Part shown: positions 24,957 to 39,303 of the stretch, piece after piece
Numbering within the stretch: the stretch's first letter is position 1
Layout: each line of letters opens with the position of its first letter
NCBI RefSeq assembly: GCF_019320115.1
Contig: NC_089593.1
Span: forward strand, 39,316,675 to 39,380,674
Length of the DNA stretch: 64,000 nt
Source of the DNA: Miscanthus floridulus
Taxonomy: Eukaryota > Streptophyta > Magnoliopsida > Poales > Poaceae
Reading direction: 5' to 3'
The notes under the pieces: generated by a model
Told to the model about the DNA's origin: nothing
The model's input: only the letters and a program-made list of their open reading frames with translations
Databases searched by the model: none
Translations under genes and position numbers: made by a program

Positions 24957-27903
24957 TTTCGTTTGAGCCTCATCACCTAGGAGTTCTATCGGGTGCGGTC
25001 AAAATGATTTCTGAGCCTTGTTTAGAAGAAACCGTGCACCTGTCTTGCACAAATACTAACACTATCTCCAAACGGACCAAAACAAGATTCCACTTGAGCC
25101 TCGTCACCTAGGAGTACCATCGGGTGCGTCCAAAACAATTTCTGATCCTATGGTACGTTTGGCACAAACCGTGCACCTATCTTGCACTGATACTAACACT
25201 ATCTCCAAACGGACCGAAACAAGATTCCACTTGAGCCTCATCACCTAGGAGTACCATCGGGTGTGTCCAAAACAATTTCTGATCCTATAGTACGTTTGGC
25301 ACAAACCGTGCACCTATCTTGCACTGATACTAGCACTATCTCCAAACGGACTGAAACAAGATTCCACTTGAGCCTCGTCACCTAGGACTACCATCGGGTG
25401 CGTCCAAAACGATTTCTGATCCTATGATACGTTTGGCACAAACCGTGAACCTATCTTGCACTGATACTAACACTATCTCCAAATGGACCGAAACAAGATT
25501 CCACTTGAGCCTCGTCACCTAGGACTACCATCGGGTGCGTCCAAAATAATTTCTAATCCTATTGTACGTTTGGCACAAATCATGCACCTATCTTGCACTA
25601 ATACTAACACTATCTCCAAATGGACCGAAACAAGATTCCACTTGAGCCTCGTCACCTAGGAGTTCTATCGGGTGCGGTCAAAATGATTTCCAAGCCTTGT
25701 TTGGAACAAACCGTGCACCTGTCTTGCACTAATACTAACACTATCTCTAAACGGACCAAAACAAGATTCCACTTGAGCCTCGTCATCTAGGAGTTCCATC
25801 GGGTGCTTCCGAAATGATTTCCGAGACTTGTTTGGCACAAACCGTGCACCTATATTACACTAATACTAACACTATCTCCAAACGGACTGAAACAAGATTC
25901 CACTTGAGCCTCGTCACCTAGGAGTACCATCGGGTGCATCCAAAATGATTTTTGATCCTATGGTACATTTGGCACAAACTGTGCACCTATCTTGCACTAA
26001 TCCTAACACTATATCCAAATGGACCGAAACAAGATTCCACTTGAGCCTCGTCCCCTAGGAGTTCTATTGGGTCGGTCAAAATGATTTCCGAGCCTTGTTT
26101 GGAACAAACCGTGCACTTATCTTGCACTAGTACTAATACTATCTCCAAACGGACTGAACCAAGATTCCACTTGAGCCTCATCACCTAGGAGTTCCATCGG
26201 GTGCTTCTAAAATGATTTCCGAGCCTTGTTTGGCACAAACCGTGCACCTATCGTTCATTAATACTAAAACTATCTCCAAACAGACTGAAACAAGATTCCA
26301 CTTGATCCTCGTCACCTAGGAGTTCCATCGGATGCGTCCAAAATGATTTCTGAGCCTATGGTACATTGGGCACAAACCATGCACCTATCTTGCACTAAAA
26401 CTAACACTATATCCAAACGGACCGAAATGAGATTTTACTTGAGCCTCGTCACCTAGGAGTTCTATCGGGTGCGGTCAAAATGATTTCTAAGCCTTGTTTG
26501 GAACAAACCGTGCACCTATCTTGCACTGATACTAACACTATCTCCAAATGGACCGAAACAAGATTCCACTTGAGCCTCGTCACCTAGGAGAACCATCGGG
26601 TGCGTCCAAAATGATTTCTGATCCTATGGTATGTTTGGCACAAACCGTCCACCTATCTTGCACTAATACTAACACTATCTCCAAATAGACCGAAACAAGT
26701 TTCCACTTGAGCCTCATCACCTAGGAGTTCCATCGGGTGCATCCAAAATGATTTCTAAGCCTATGGTACATTAGGCACAAACCATGCACCTATCTTGCAC
26801 TAATACTAACACTATATCCAAACGGACCGAAATGAGATTCCACTTGAGCCTCGTCACCTTAGGAGTTCTATCGGGTGCGGTCAAAATGATTTCCGAGCCT
26901 TGTTTGGAACAAACCATGCACCTATCTTGCACTAATACTAACACTAACTCCAAACGGACCGAAACAAGATTCCACTTGAGCCTCGTCATCTACGAGATCT
27001 ATCGGGTGCTTCCAAAATGATTTCAGAGCCTTGTTTGGCACAAACCGTGCACCTATCTTGCACTGATACTAACAGTATCTTCAAACGGACCAAAACAAGA
27101 TTCCACTTGAGCCACGTCACCTAGGAGTACCATCGGGTATATCCAAAACGATTTCTGAGCCTATAGTACATTTGGCACAGGCCGGCACCTATCTTGCACT
27201 AATACTAACACTATATCTAAACGGACCGAAACGAGATTCCACTTGAGCCTCGTCACCTAGGAGTGCCATCGGGTGCGTCCAAAATGATTTTTGATCCTAT
27301 GGTACATTTGGCACAAACCGTGCACCTATCTTGCACTAATCCTAACACTATATCCAAACGGACCGAAACGAGATTCCACTTGAGCCTCGTCACCTAGGAG
27401 TTCTATCGGGTGCGGTCAAAATGATTTCCGAGCCTTGTTTGGAACAAACCGTGCACTTTTCTTGCACTAATACTAATACTATCTCCAAACTGGACTGAAA
27501 CAAGATTCCACTTAGAGCCTCATCACCTAGGAGTTCTATCGGGTGCTTCTGAAATGATTTCCGAGCCTTGTTTGGCACAAACCATGCACCTATCTTTCAT
27601 TGATACTAACTTATCTCCAAACGGACTGAAACAAGATTCCACTTGAGCCTCGTCACCTAGGAGTTCCATCGGGTGCGTCCAAAATGATTTCTGATCCTAT
27701 GGTACATTAGGCACAAACCATGCACCTATCTTACACTAAAACTAACACTATATCCAAACGGACTAAAACGAGATTTCACTTGAGCCTCGTCACCTAGGAG
27801 TTCTATCGGGTGCGATCAAAATGATTTCTAAGCCTTGTTTGGTACAAACCGTGCAAATATCTTGCACTAATACTAACACTAACTCCAAACGGACCGAAAC
27901 AAG

Positions 27904-27986
27904 ATTCCACTTAAGCCTTGTTTGGAACAAACCGTGCACCTATCATGCACTGATACTAACACTATCTCCAAACGGACCGAAACAAG
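27904..27986 (+). repeat. Truncated 83-bp B monomer, first copy
   Basis: CACTTAAGCC runs directly into TTGTTTGGAAC. The 48 bases holding the CGTCATCTACGAGATCC and GCTTCCGAAATG words are missing. The likely cause is a deletion between the two AGCC motifs of one monomer (AAGCC and GAGCC). Identical truncations lie at 39,221 and 42,243. Confidence 0.85.
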
Positions 27987-30404
27987 ATTCCACTTGAGCC
28001 TCGTCACTTAGGAGTACCATCGGGTGCGTCCAAAATGATTTCTGAGCCTATGGTATGTTTGGCACAAACCGTGCACCTATCTTGCACTGATACTAACACT
28101 ATCTCTAAACGGACCGAAACAAGATTCCACATGAGCCTCGTCACCTAGGAGTTCTATCGGGTGCGGTCAAAATGATTTCCGAGCCTTGTTTGGAACAAAC
28201 CGTGCACCTATCTTGCACTAATTCTAACACTAACTCCAAACGGACCGAAACAAGATTCCACTTGAGCCTCGTCATCTACGAGATCCATCAGGTGCTTCCG
28301 AAATGATTTCAGAGCCTTGTTTGGAACAAACCATGCACCGATCTTGCACTAATACTAACACTATCTCCAAACGGACCGAAACAAGATTCCACTTAAGCCT
28401 CATCACCTAGGAGTTCCATCGGGTGCTTCCGAAATGATTTCCGAGCCTTGTTTGGCACAAACCGTGCACCTATCTTGCACTGATACTAACACTATCTCTA
28501 AACGGACCGAAACAAGATTCCACTTGAGCCTTGTCACCTAGGAGTTCCATCGGGTGCATCCAAAATTATTTCTAAGCCTATGGTACATTAGGCACAAACC
28601 ATGCACCTATCTTGCACTAATACTAACACTATATCCAAACAGACCGAAACGAGATTCCACTTGAGCCTCGTCACCTAGGAGTTCTATCGGGTGCGGTCAA
28701 AATGATTTCCGAGCCTTGTTTGGAACAAACCGTGCACCTATCTTGCACTAATACTAACACTAACTCCAAACGGACCGAAACAAGATTCCACTTGAGCCTC
28801 GTCATCTACGAGATCCATCAGGTGCTTCCGAAATGATTTCAGAGCCTTGTTTGGCACAAACCGTGCACCTATCTTGCACTGATACTAACAGTATCTTCAA
28901 ACGGACCGAAACAAGATTCCACTTGAGCCACGTCACCTAGGAGTACCATCGGGTGTGTCCAAAACGATTTCTGAGCCTATAGTACATTTGGCACAGGCCG
29001 ACACCTATCTTGCACTAATACTAACACTATATCTAAACGGACCGAAACGAGATTCCACTTGAGCCTCGTCACCTAGGAGTACCATCGGGTGCGTCCAAAA
29101 TGATTTTTGATCCTATGGTACATTTGGCACAAACCGTGCACCTATCTTGCACTAATCCTAACACTATGTCCAAATGGACCGAAACTGAGATTCCACTTGA
29201 GCCTCATCACCTAGGAGTTTAATCGGATGCGGTCAAAATGATTTCCGAGCCTTGTTTGGCACAAACCGTGCACCTATCTTGCACTGATACTAACACTATC
29301 TCCAAACAGACCGAAACAAGATTCCACTTGAGCCTCGTCACCTAGGAGTACCATCTGGTGCGTCCAAAATGATTTCTGATCCTATGGTACGTTTGGCACA
29401 AACCGTGCACCTATCTTGCACTAATACTAACACTATCTCCAAATGGACCGAAACAAGATTCCACTTGAGCCTCATCACCTAGGAGTTCTATCGGGTGTGG
29501 TCAAAATGATTTCCGAGCCTTGTTTGGAACAAACCGTGCACTTATCTTGCACTAATACTAATACTATCTCCAAACGGACTGAAATAAGATTCCACTTGAG
29601 CCTCATCACCTAGGAGTTTCATCGGGTGCTTCTGAAATGATTTCCAAGCCTTGTTTGGCACAAACCATGCACCTATCTTTCATTGATACTAACTTATCTC
29701 CAAACGGACTGAAACAAGATTCCACTTGAGCCTCGTCACCTAGGAGTTCCATCGGGTGCGTCCAAAATGATTTCTGATCCTATGGTACATTAGGCACAAA
29801 CCATGCACCTATCTTGCACTAAAACTAACACTATATCCAAACAGACTGAAACGAGATTTCACTTGAGCCTCGTCACCTAGGAGTTCTATCGGGTGCGGTC
29901 AAAATGATTTCTAAGCCTTGTTTGGTACAAACCATGCAAATATCTTGCACTAATACTAACACTAACTCCAAATGGACCGAAACAAGATTCCACTTAAGCC
30001 TCATCATCTACGAGATCCATCGGTTGCTTCCGAAATGATTTTCGAGCCTTGTTTGGCACAAACCGTGCACCTATCTTGCACTGATACTAACACTATCTCC
30101 AAACAGACCGAAACAAGATTCCACTTGAGCCTCGTCACCTAGGAGTACCATTGGGTGCGTCCAAAATGATTTCTGAGCCTATGGTACGTTTGGCACAGGC
30201 CGTGCACCAATCTTGCACTAATACTAACACTATATCTAAATGGACCAAAACGAGATTCCACTTGAGACTCGTCACATAGGAGTTCTATTGAGTGCGGTCA
30301 AAATGATTTCCGAGCCTTGTTTGGAACAAACCGTGCACCTGTCTCGCACTAATACTAACACTATCTCCAAACGTATTGAAACAAGATTCCAGTTGAGCCT
30401 CGTC

Positions 30405-33400
30405 ACCTAGGAGTACCATCGGGTGCGTCCAAAATGATTTCTGATCCTATGGTACGTTTGGCACAAACCGTGCACCTATCTTACACTGATACTAACACTA
30501 TCTCCAAATGGACCGAAAAAAGATTCCACTTGAGCCTCGTCACCTAGGAGTACCATCAGGTGTGTCCAAAACGATTTCTGAGCCTATGGTACGTTTGGCA
30601 CAGACCGTGCACCTATCTTGCACTAATACTAACACAATATCCAAACGGACCAAAACGAGATTCCACTTGAGCCTCGTCACCTAGGAGTTCTATCGGGTGC
30701 GGTCAAAATGATTTCCGAGCCTTGTTTGGAACAAACCGTGCACCTGTCTTGCACTAATACTAACACTATCTCCAAACGGACTGAAACAAGATTCCACTTG
30801 AGCCTCATCACCTAGGAGTACCATCGGGTGCGTCCAAAACGATTTCTGATCCTATGGTACGTTTGGCACAAATGGGGCACCTATCTTGCACTGATACTAA
30901 CACTATCTCCAAATGGACCGAAACAAGATTCCACTTGAGCCTCGTCACCTAGGAGTACCATCGGGTGCGTCCAAAATGATTTCTGATCCTATGGTACATT
31001 TGGCACAAACCGTGCACCTTTCTTGCACTGATACTAACACTATCTCCAAACGGACCGAAACAAGATTCCACTTGAGCCTCATCACCTAGGAGTACCATTG
31101 GGTGCGTCCAAAATGATTTCTGATCCTATGGTACGTTTGGCACAAACCGTGCACCTATCTTGTACTGATACTAACACTATCTCCAAACGGACCAAAACAA
31201 GATTACACTTGAGCCTTGTCACCTAGGAGTTCCATCGGGTGCATCCAAAACAATTTCTAAGCCTATGGAACATTAGGCACAAACCGTGCACCTATCTTGC
31301 ACAAATACTAACACTATATCCAAACGGACCGAAACGAGATTCCACTTGAGCCGAGTCACCTAGGAGTTCTATCGGGTGCGGTCAAAATGATTTCCAAGCC
31401 TTGTTTGGAACAAACCGTGCACCTATCTTGCACTAATACTAACACTAACTCCAAATGGACCGAAACAAGATTTCACTTGAGCCTCGTCATCTACGAGATC
31501 CATCGGGTGCTTCCAAAATGATTTCAGAGCCTTGTTTGGCACAAACCGTGCACCTATCTTGCACTGATACTAACAGTATCTTCAAACGGACCAAAACAAG
31601 ATTCCACTTGAGCCACGTCACCTAGGAGTACCATCAGGTGTGTCCAAAATGATTTCTGAGCCTATAGTACATTTGGCACAGGCCGGCACCTATCTTGCAC
31701 TAATACTAACACTATATCTAAACGGACTGAAATGAGATTTCACTTGAGCCTCATCACCTAGGAGTACCAACGGGTGTGTCCAAAATGATTTTTGATCCTA
31801 TGGTACATTTGGCACAAACCGTGCACCTATCTTGCACTAATCCTAACACTATATCCAAACAGACCGAAACGAGATTCCACTTGAGCCTCGTCACCTAGGA
31901 GTTCTATCGGGTGTGGTCAAAATGATTTCCGAGCCTTGTTTGGAACAAACCGGCACTTATCTTGCACTAATACTAATACTATCTCCAAACGGACTGAAAC
32001 AAGATTCCACTTGAGCCTCATCACCTAGGAGTACCATCGGGTGCGTCCAAAACGATTTCTGACACAATGGTACATTTGGCACAGACCGTGCACCTATCTT
32101 CCACTAATACTAACACTATATCCAAACGGACCGAAACGAGATTCCACTTGAGCCTCGTCACCAAGGAGTTCTATCAGGTGCGGTCAAAATGATTTCCGTG
32201 CCTTGTTTGGAACAAACCGTGCACCTGTCTTGCACTAATACTAACACTATCTCCAAACAGAAAGAAACAAGATTCCACTTAAGCCTCGTCATCTAGGAGT
32301 TCCATCGGGTGCTTCCGAAATGATTTCCGAGACTTGTTTGGCACAAACCGTGCACCTATCTTGCACTGATACTAACACTATCTCCAAACGGATCGAAACA
32401 AGATTCCACTTGAGCCTCATCACCTAAGAGTACCACTGGGTGCGACCAAAATGATTTCTGATCCTATGGTACGTTTGGCACAAACCATGCACCTTTCTTG
32501 CACTAATACTAACACTATATCCAAATGGACCGAAACGAGATTCCACTTGAGCCTCGTCACCTAGGAGTTCTATCGGGTGCGGTCAAAATGATTTCCGAGT
32601 CTTGTTTGGAACAAACCGTGCACTTACCTTGCACTAATACTAATACTATCTCCAAACGGACTGAAACAAGATTCCACTTGAGCCTCATCACCTAGGAGTT
32701 CCATCGGGTGCTTCCGAAATGATTTTTGAGCCGTGTTTGGCACAAACCGTGCACCTATCTTCCATTGATACTAACACTATCTCCAAACGGACTAAAACAA
32801 GATTCCACTTGAGCCTCGTCACCTAGGAGTTCCATCGGGTGCGTCCAAAACGATTTCTGAGCCTATGGTACATTAGGCACAAACCATGCACCTATCTTGC
32901 ACTAAAACTAACACTATATCCAAACGGACTGAAACAAGATTTCACTTGAGCCTCAACACCTAGGAGTTCTATTTGGTGCGGTCAAAATGATTTCCGAGCC
33001 TTATTTGGAACAAACCGTGCACCTATCTTGCACTAATACTAACACTAACTCCAAACGGACCGAAACAAGATTCCACATGAGCCTTGTCATCTATGAGATC
33101 CATCGGGTGCTTCCGAAATGATTTCTGAGCCTTGTTTGGCACAAACCGTGCACCTATCTTGCACTGATACTAACACTATCTCCAAATGGACCGAAACAAG
33201 ATTCCACTTGAGCCTCGTCACCTAGGAGTACCATCGGGTGCGTCCAAAATGATTTTTGAGCCTATGGTACATTTGGCACAAACCGTGCACTTGTCTTGCA
33301 CTAATACTAACACTATATCCAAATGGACCAAAATGATATTTCACCTGAGCCTCGTCACCTAGGAGTTCTATCGGGTGCGGTCAAAATGATTTCTGAGCCT

Positions 33401-34305
33401 TGTTTGGAACAAACCGTGCACATATCTTGCACTAATACTAACACTATCTCCAAACGGACTGAAACAAGATTCCACTTGAGCCTCATCACCTAGGAGTTCC
33501 ATCGGGTGCTTCTAAAATGATTTCCGAGCCTTGTTTGGCACAAACCATGCACCTATCTTACACTGATACTAACACTATGTCCAAACACACCGAAACAAGA
33601 TTCCACTTGAGCCTCGTCACCTATGACTACCATCGGGTGCGTCCAAAACAATTTCTGAGCCTATGGTACGTTTGGCACAGGCCGTGCACCTATCTTGCAC
33701 CAATATTAACACTATATCCAAGCGGACCGAAACGAGATTCCACTTGACCCTTGTCACCAAGGAGTTCTATCATGTGCGGTCAAAATGATTTCCGATCCTT
33801 GTTTGGAACAAACCGTGCACCTGTCTTGCACTAATACTAACACTATCCCCAAATGGACCGAAACAAGATTCCACGTGAGCCTCATCACCTAGGAGTACCA
33901 TCAGGTGTGTCCAAAACGATTTCTGATCCTATGGTATGTTTGGCACAAACCATGCACCTATCTTGCACTGATACTAACACTATCTCCAAACGGACCAAAA
34001 CAAGATTCCACTTGAGCCTCGTCACCTAGGAGTACCATCGGGTGCGTCCAAAATGATTTCTGATCCTATGGTACGTTTGGCACAAACCGTGCACCTTTCT
34101 TGCACTGATACTAACACTATCTCCAAACGGACCGAAACAAGATTCCACTTGAGCCTCATCACCTAGGAGTACCATCGGGTGCGTCCAAAATGATTTCTGA
34201 TCCTATGCTACGTTTGGCACAAACCGTGCACCTATCTTGCACTGATACTAACACTATCTCCAAACGGACTGAAACAAGATTCCACTTGAGCCTCGTCACC
34301 TAGGA
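30405..34305 (+). repeat. 3.9-kb segment duplicated at 43,552-47,452
   Basis: The match is collinear at a constant 13,147-bp offset. Markers are CGAAAAAAGATTCC (30,515), AATGGGGCAC (30,871), the ACAATATCC variant and the CCAATATTAAC member. Its right part (about 32.1-33.8 kb) also matches 6.8-8.5 kb at an offset of 25,293. This sequence is therefore present three times in the window. Confidence 0.83.
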
Positions 34306-37300
34306 GTTCTATCGGGTGCGGTCAAAATGATTTCCGAGCCTTGTTTGGAACAAACCGTGCACCTGTCTTGCACTAATACTAACACTATATCCAAACGGAC
34401 CGAAACAAGATTCCACTTGAGCCTCGTCACCTAGGAGTACCATCGGGTGCGTACAAAATGATTTTTGATCCTATGGTACATTTGGCACAAACCGTGCACC
34501 TATCTTGCACTAATCCTAACACTATATCCAAACAGACCGAAACGAGATTCCACTTGAGCCTCGTCACCTAGGAGTTCTATCGGGTGCGGTCAAAATAATT
34601 TCCGAGCCTTGTTTGGAACAAACCGTGCACCTGTCTTGCACTAATACTAACACTATATCCAAACGGACCGAAACAAGATTCCACTTGAGCCACATCACCT
34701 AGGAGTACCATTGGGTGTGTCCAAAATGATTTCTGACACAATGGTACATTTGGCACAGACCGTGCGCCTATCTTCCACTAATACTAACACTATATCCAAA
34801 CGGACCGAAACGAGATTCCACTTGAGCCTCGTCACCAAGGAGTTCTATCGGGTGCGGTCAAAATGATTTCCGTGCCTTGTTTGGAACAAACCGTGCACCA
34901 GTCTTGCACTAATACTAACACTATCTCCAAACAGGCTGAAACAAGATTCCACTTGAGCCTCATCATCTAGGAGTTCCATCGGGTGCTTCCGAAATGATTT
35001 CCGAGACTTGTTTGGCACAAACCGTGCACCTATCTTGCACTGATACTAACACTATCTCCGAACGGACCGAAACAAGATTCCACTTGAGCCTCGTCACCTA
35101 GGAGTACCACCGGGTGCGACCAAAATGATTTCTGATCCTATGGTACGTTTGGCACAAACCGTGCACCTTTCTTGCACTAATACTAACACTATATCCAAAC
35201 GGACCGAAACGAGATTCCACTTGAGCCTTGTCACCTAGGAGTTCTATCGGGTGCGGTCAAAATGATTTCCGAGCCTTGTTTGGAACAAAACCGTGCACCT
35301 ATCTTGCACTAATACTAACACTATCTCCAAATAGACCGAAATAAGATTCCACTTGAGCCTCATCACCTTGGAGTTCCATCGGGTGCTTCTGAAATGATTT
35401 CTGAGCCTTGTTTGGCACAAACCATGCACCTGTCTTGCACTAATACTAACACTATCTCCAAACGGACCGAAACAAGATTCCACTTGAGCCTCATCACCTA
35501 GGAGTTCTATCGGCTGCGGTCAAAATGATTTCCAAGCCTTGTTTGGAACAAACCGTGCACCTGTCTTGCACTAATACTAACACTATCTCCAAACGGATCG
35601 AAACAAGATTCCACTTGAGCCTCATCATCTAGGAGTTCCGTTGGGTGCTTCTGAAATGATTTCCGAGACTTGTTTGGCACAAACCGTGCACCTATATTGC
35701 ACTAATACTAACACTATCTCCAAACAGACTGAAACAAGATTCCACTTGAGCCTCGTCACCTAGGAGTACCATCGGGTGCGTCCAAAATGATTTCTGAGCC
35801 TATGGTACATTAGGCACAAACCATGCACCTATCTTGCACTAAAACTAACACTATATCCAAACGGACCGAAACAAGATTTCACTTGAGCCTCGTCACCTAG
35901 GAGTTCTATCGGGTGCGGTCAAAATGATTTCTGAGCCTTATTTGGAACAAACCGTACAAATATCTTGCACTAATACTAACACTAACTCCAAACAGACCGA
36001 AACAAGATTCCACTTAAGCCTCGTCATCTACGAGATCCATCAGTTGCTTCTGAAATGATTTCCAAGCCTTGTTTGGCACAAACCGTGCACCTATCTTGCA
36101 CTGATACTAACACTATCTCCAAACGGACCGAAACAAGATTCCACATGAGCCTCGTCACCTAGGAGTACCATCGGGTGTGTCCAAAACGATTTCTGAGCCT
36201 ATGGTATGTTTGGCACAAACCGTGCACATATCTTGCACTAATACTAACACTATATCCAAACGGACCGAAATGAGATTTCGTTTGAGCCTCATCACCTAGG
36301 AGTTCTATCGGGTGCGGTCAAAATGATTTCTAAGCCTTGTTTAGAAGAAACCGTGCACCTATCTTGCACAAATACTAACACTATCTCCAAACGGACCAAA
36401 ACAAGATTCCACTTGAGCCTTGTCACCTAGGAGTACCATCGGGTGCGTCCAAAACAATTTCTGATCCTATGGTACGTTTGGCACAAACCGTGCACCTATC
36501 TTGCACTAATACTAACACTATCTCCAAACGGACCGAAACAAGATTCCACTTGAGCCTCATCACCTAGGAGTACCATCGGGTGCGTCCAAAACAATTTCTG
36601 ATCCTATAGTACGTTTGGCACAAACCGTGCACCTATCTTGCACTGATACTAGCACTATCTCCAAACGGACTGAAACAAGATTCCACTTGAGCCTCGTCAC
36701 CTAGGAGTACCATCGGGTGCGTCCAAAATGATTTCTGATCCTATGGTACGTTTGGCACAAACCGTGCACCTATCTTGCACTGATACTAACACTATCTCCA
36801 AATGGACCGAAACAAGATTCCACTTGAGCCTCGTCACCTAGGACTACCATCGGGTGCGTCCAAAATAATTTCTAATCCTATGGTACGTTTGGCACAAATC
36901 ATGCACCTATCTTGCATTAATACTAACACTATCTCCAAATGGACCGAAACAAGATTCCACTTGAGCCTCGTCACCTAGGAGTTCTATCGAGTGCAGTCAA
37001 AATGATTTCCATGCCTTGTTTGGAACAAACCGTGCACCTGTCTTGCACTAATACTAACACTATCTCTAAACGGACCAAAACAAGATTCCACTTGAGCCTC
37101 GTCATCTAGGAGTTCCATCGGGTGCTTCCGAAATGATTTCCGAGACTTGTTTGGCACAAACCGTGCACCTATATTACACTAATACTAACACTATCTCCAA
37201 ACGGACTGAAACAAGATTCCACTTGAGCCTCGTCACCTAGGAGTACCATCGGGTGCGTCCAAAATGATTTTTGATCCTATGGTACATTTGGCACAAACTG

Positions 37301-39220
37301 TGCACCTATCTTGCACTAATCCTAACACTATATCCAAATGGACCGAAACAAGATTCCACTTGAGCCTCGTCCCCTAGGAGTTCTATCGGGTCGGTCAAAA
37401 TGATTTCCGAGCCTTGTTTGGAATAAACCGTGCACTTATCTTGCACTAGTACTAATACTATCTCCAAACGGACTGAACCAAGATTCCACTTGAGCCTCAT
37501 CACCTAGGAGTTCCATCGGGTGCTTCTAAAATGATTTCCGAGCCTTGTTTGGCACAAACCGTGCACCTATCGTTCATTAATACTAAAACTATCTCCAAAC
37601 AGACTGAAACAAGATTCCACTTGATCCTCGTCACCTAGGAGTTCCATCGGATGCGTCCAAAATGATTTCTGAGCCTATGGTACATTGGGCACAAACCATG
37701 CACCTATCTTGCACTAAAACTAACACTATATTCAAACGGACCGAAATGAGATTTTACTTGAGCCTCGTCACCTAGGAGTTCTATCGGGTGCGGTCAAAAT
37801 GATTTCTAAGCCTTGTTTGGAACAAACCGTGCACCTATCTTGCACTGATACTAACACTATCTCCAAACGGACCGAAACAAGATTCCACTTGAGCCTCGTC
37901 ACCTAGGAGAACCATCGGGTGCGTCCAAAACGATTTCTGATCCTATGGTATGTTTGGCACAAACCGTGCACCTATCTTGCACTAATACTAACACTATCTC
38001 CAAATAGACCGAAACAAGATTCCACTTGAGCCTCATCACCTAGGAGTTCCATCGGGTGCATCCAAAACGATTTCTAAGCCTATGGTACATTAGGCACAAA
38101 CCATGCACCTATCTTGCACTAATACTAACACTATATCCAAATGGACCGAAATGAGATTCCACTTGAGCCTCGTCACCTAGGAGTTCTATCGGGTGCGGTC
38201 AAAATGATTTCCGAGCCTTGTTTGGAACAAACCGTGCACCTATCTTGCACTAATACTAACACTAACTCCAAACGGACCGAAACAAGATTCCACTTGAGCC
38301 TCGTCATCTACGAGATCTATCGGGTGCTTCCAAAATGATTTCAGAGCCTTGTTTGGCACAAACCGTGCACCTATCTTGCACTGATACTAACAGTATCTTC
38401 AAACGGACCAAAACAAGATTCCACTTGAGCCACGTCACCTAGGAGTACCATCGGGTATGTCCAAAACGATTTCTGAGCCTATAGTACATTTGGCACAGGC
38501 CGGCACCTATCTTGCACTAATACTAACACTATATCTAAACGGACCGAAACGAGATTCCACTTGAGCCTCGTCACCTAGGAGTGCCATCGGGTGCGTCCAA
38601 AATGATTTTTGATCCTATGGTACATTTGGCACAAACCGTGCACCTATCTTGCACTAATCCTAACACTATATCCAAACGGACCTGAAACGAGATTCCACTT
38701 GAGCCTCGTCACCTAGGAGTTCTATCGGGTGCGGTCAAAATGATTTCCGAGCCTTGTTTGGAACAAACCGTGCACTTTTCTTGCACTAATACTAATACTA
38801 TCTCCAAACGGACTGAAACAAGATTCCACTTGAGCCTCATCACCTAGGAGTTCTATCGGGTGCTTCTGAAATGATTTCCGAGCCTTGTTTGGCACAAACC
38901 ATGCACCTATCTTTCATTGATACTAACTTATCTCCAAACGGACTGAAACAAGATTCCACTTGAGCCTCGTCACCTAGGAGTTCCATCGGGTGCGTCCAAA
39001 ATGATTTCTGGTCCTATGGTACATTAGGCACAAACCATGCACCTATCTTACACTAAAACTAACACTATATCCAAACGGACTAAAACAAGATTTCACTTGA
39101 GCCTCGTCACCTAGGAGTTCTATCGGGTGCGATCAAAATGATTTCTAAGCCTTGTTTGGTACAAACCGTGCAAATATCTTGCACTAATACTAACACTAAC
39201 TCCAAACGGACCGAAACAAG

Positions 39221-39303
39221 ATTCCACTTAAGCCTTGTTTGGAACAAACCGTGCACCTATCATGCACTGATACTAACACTATCTCCAAACGGACCGAAAC
39301 AAG
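39221..39303 (+). repeat. Truncated 83-bp B monomer, second copy
   Basis: It has the same CACTTAAGCC-to-TTGTTTGGAAC junction and the same 83-bp spacing as the monomer at 27,904. It belongs to the first copy of the 3,023-bp unit. Confidence 0.85.

Larger units (their letters stand above)
23591..26170 (+). repeat. 1.23-kb local duplication unique to N1
   Basis: 23,591 corresponds to 24,817 and 23,728 to 24,956, offsets of 1,226 and 1,228. The first copy has six A and three B monomers (1,215 bp expected) plus 11 net inserted bases. The second copy has the same monomer order without indels. The equivalent place in N2 (36.2-37.4 kb) has a single copy. The switch back to earlier sequence is near 24,820-24,835, inside the indel-rich stretch. 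Confidence 0.78.
21850..34400 (+). repeat. Super-unit N1 (~12.5 kb)
   Basis: The rare word TGCGTACAAA at 21,901 recurs at 34,448, giving a copy-to-copy distance of 12,547. Further in, the distance becomes 11,319 (26.0 to 37.3 kb), about 10,925 (28.8 to 39.7 kb) and finally 13,147 (30.87 to 44.02 kb, tagged by the unique AATGGGGCAC). N1 contains an extra 1.23-kb segment around 24.3 kb and three extra 131-bp monomers around 28.0-28.5 kb that N2 lacks. Confidence 0.85.
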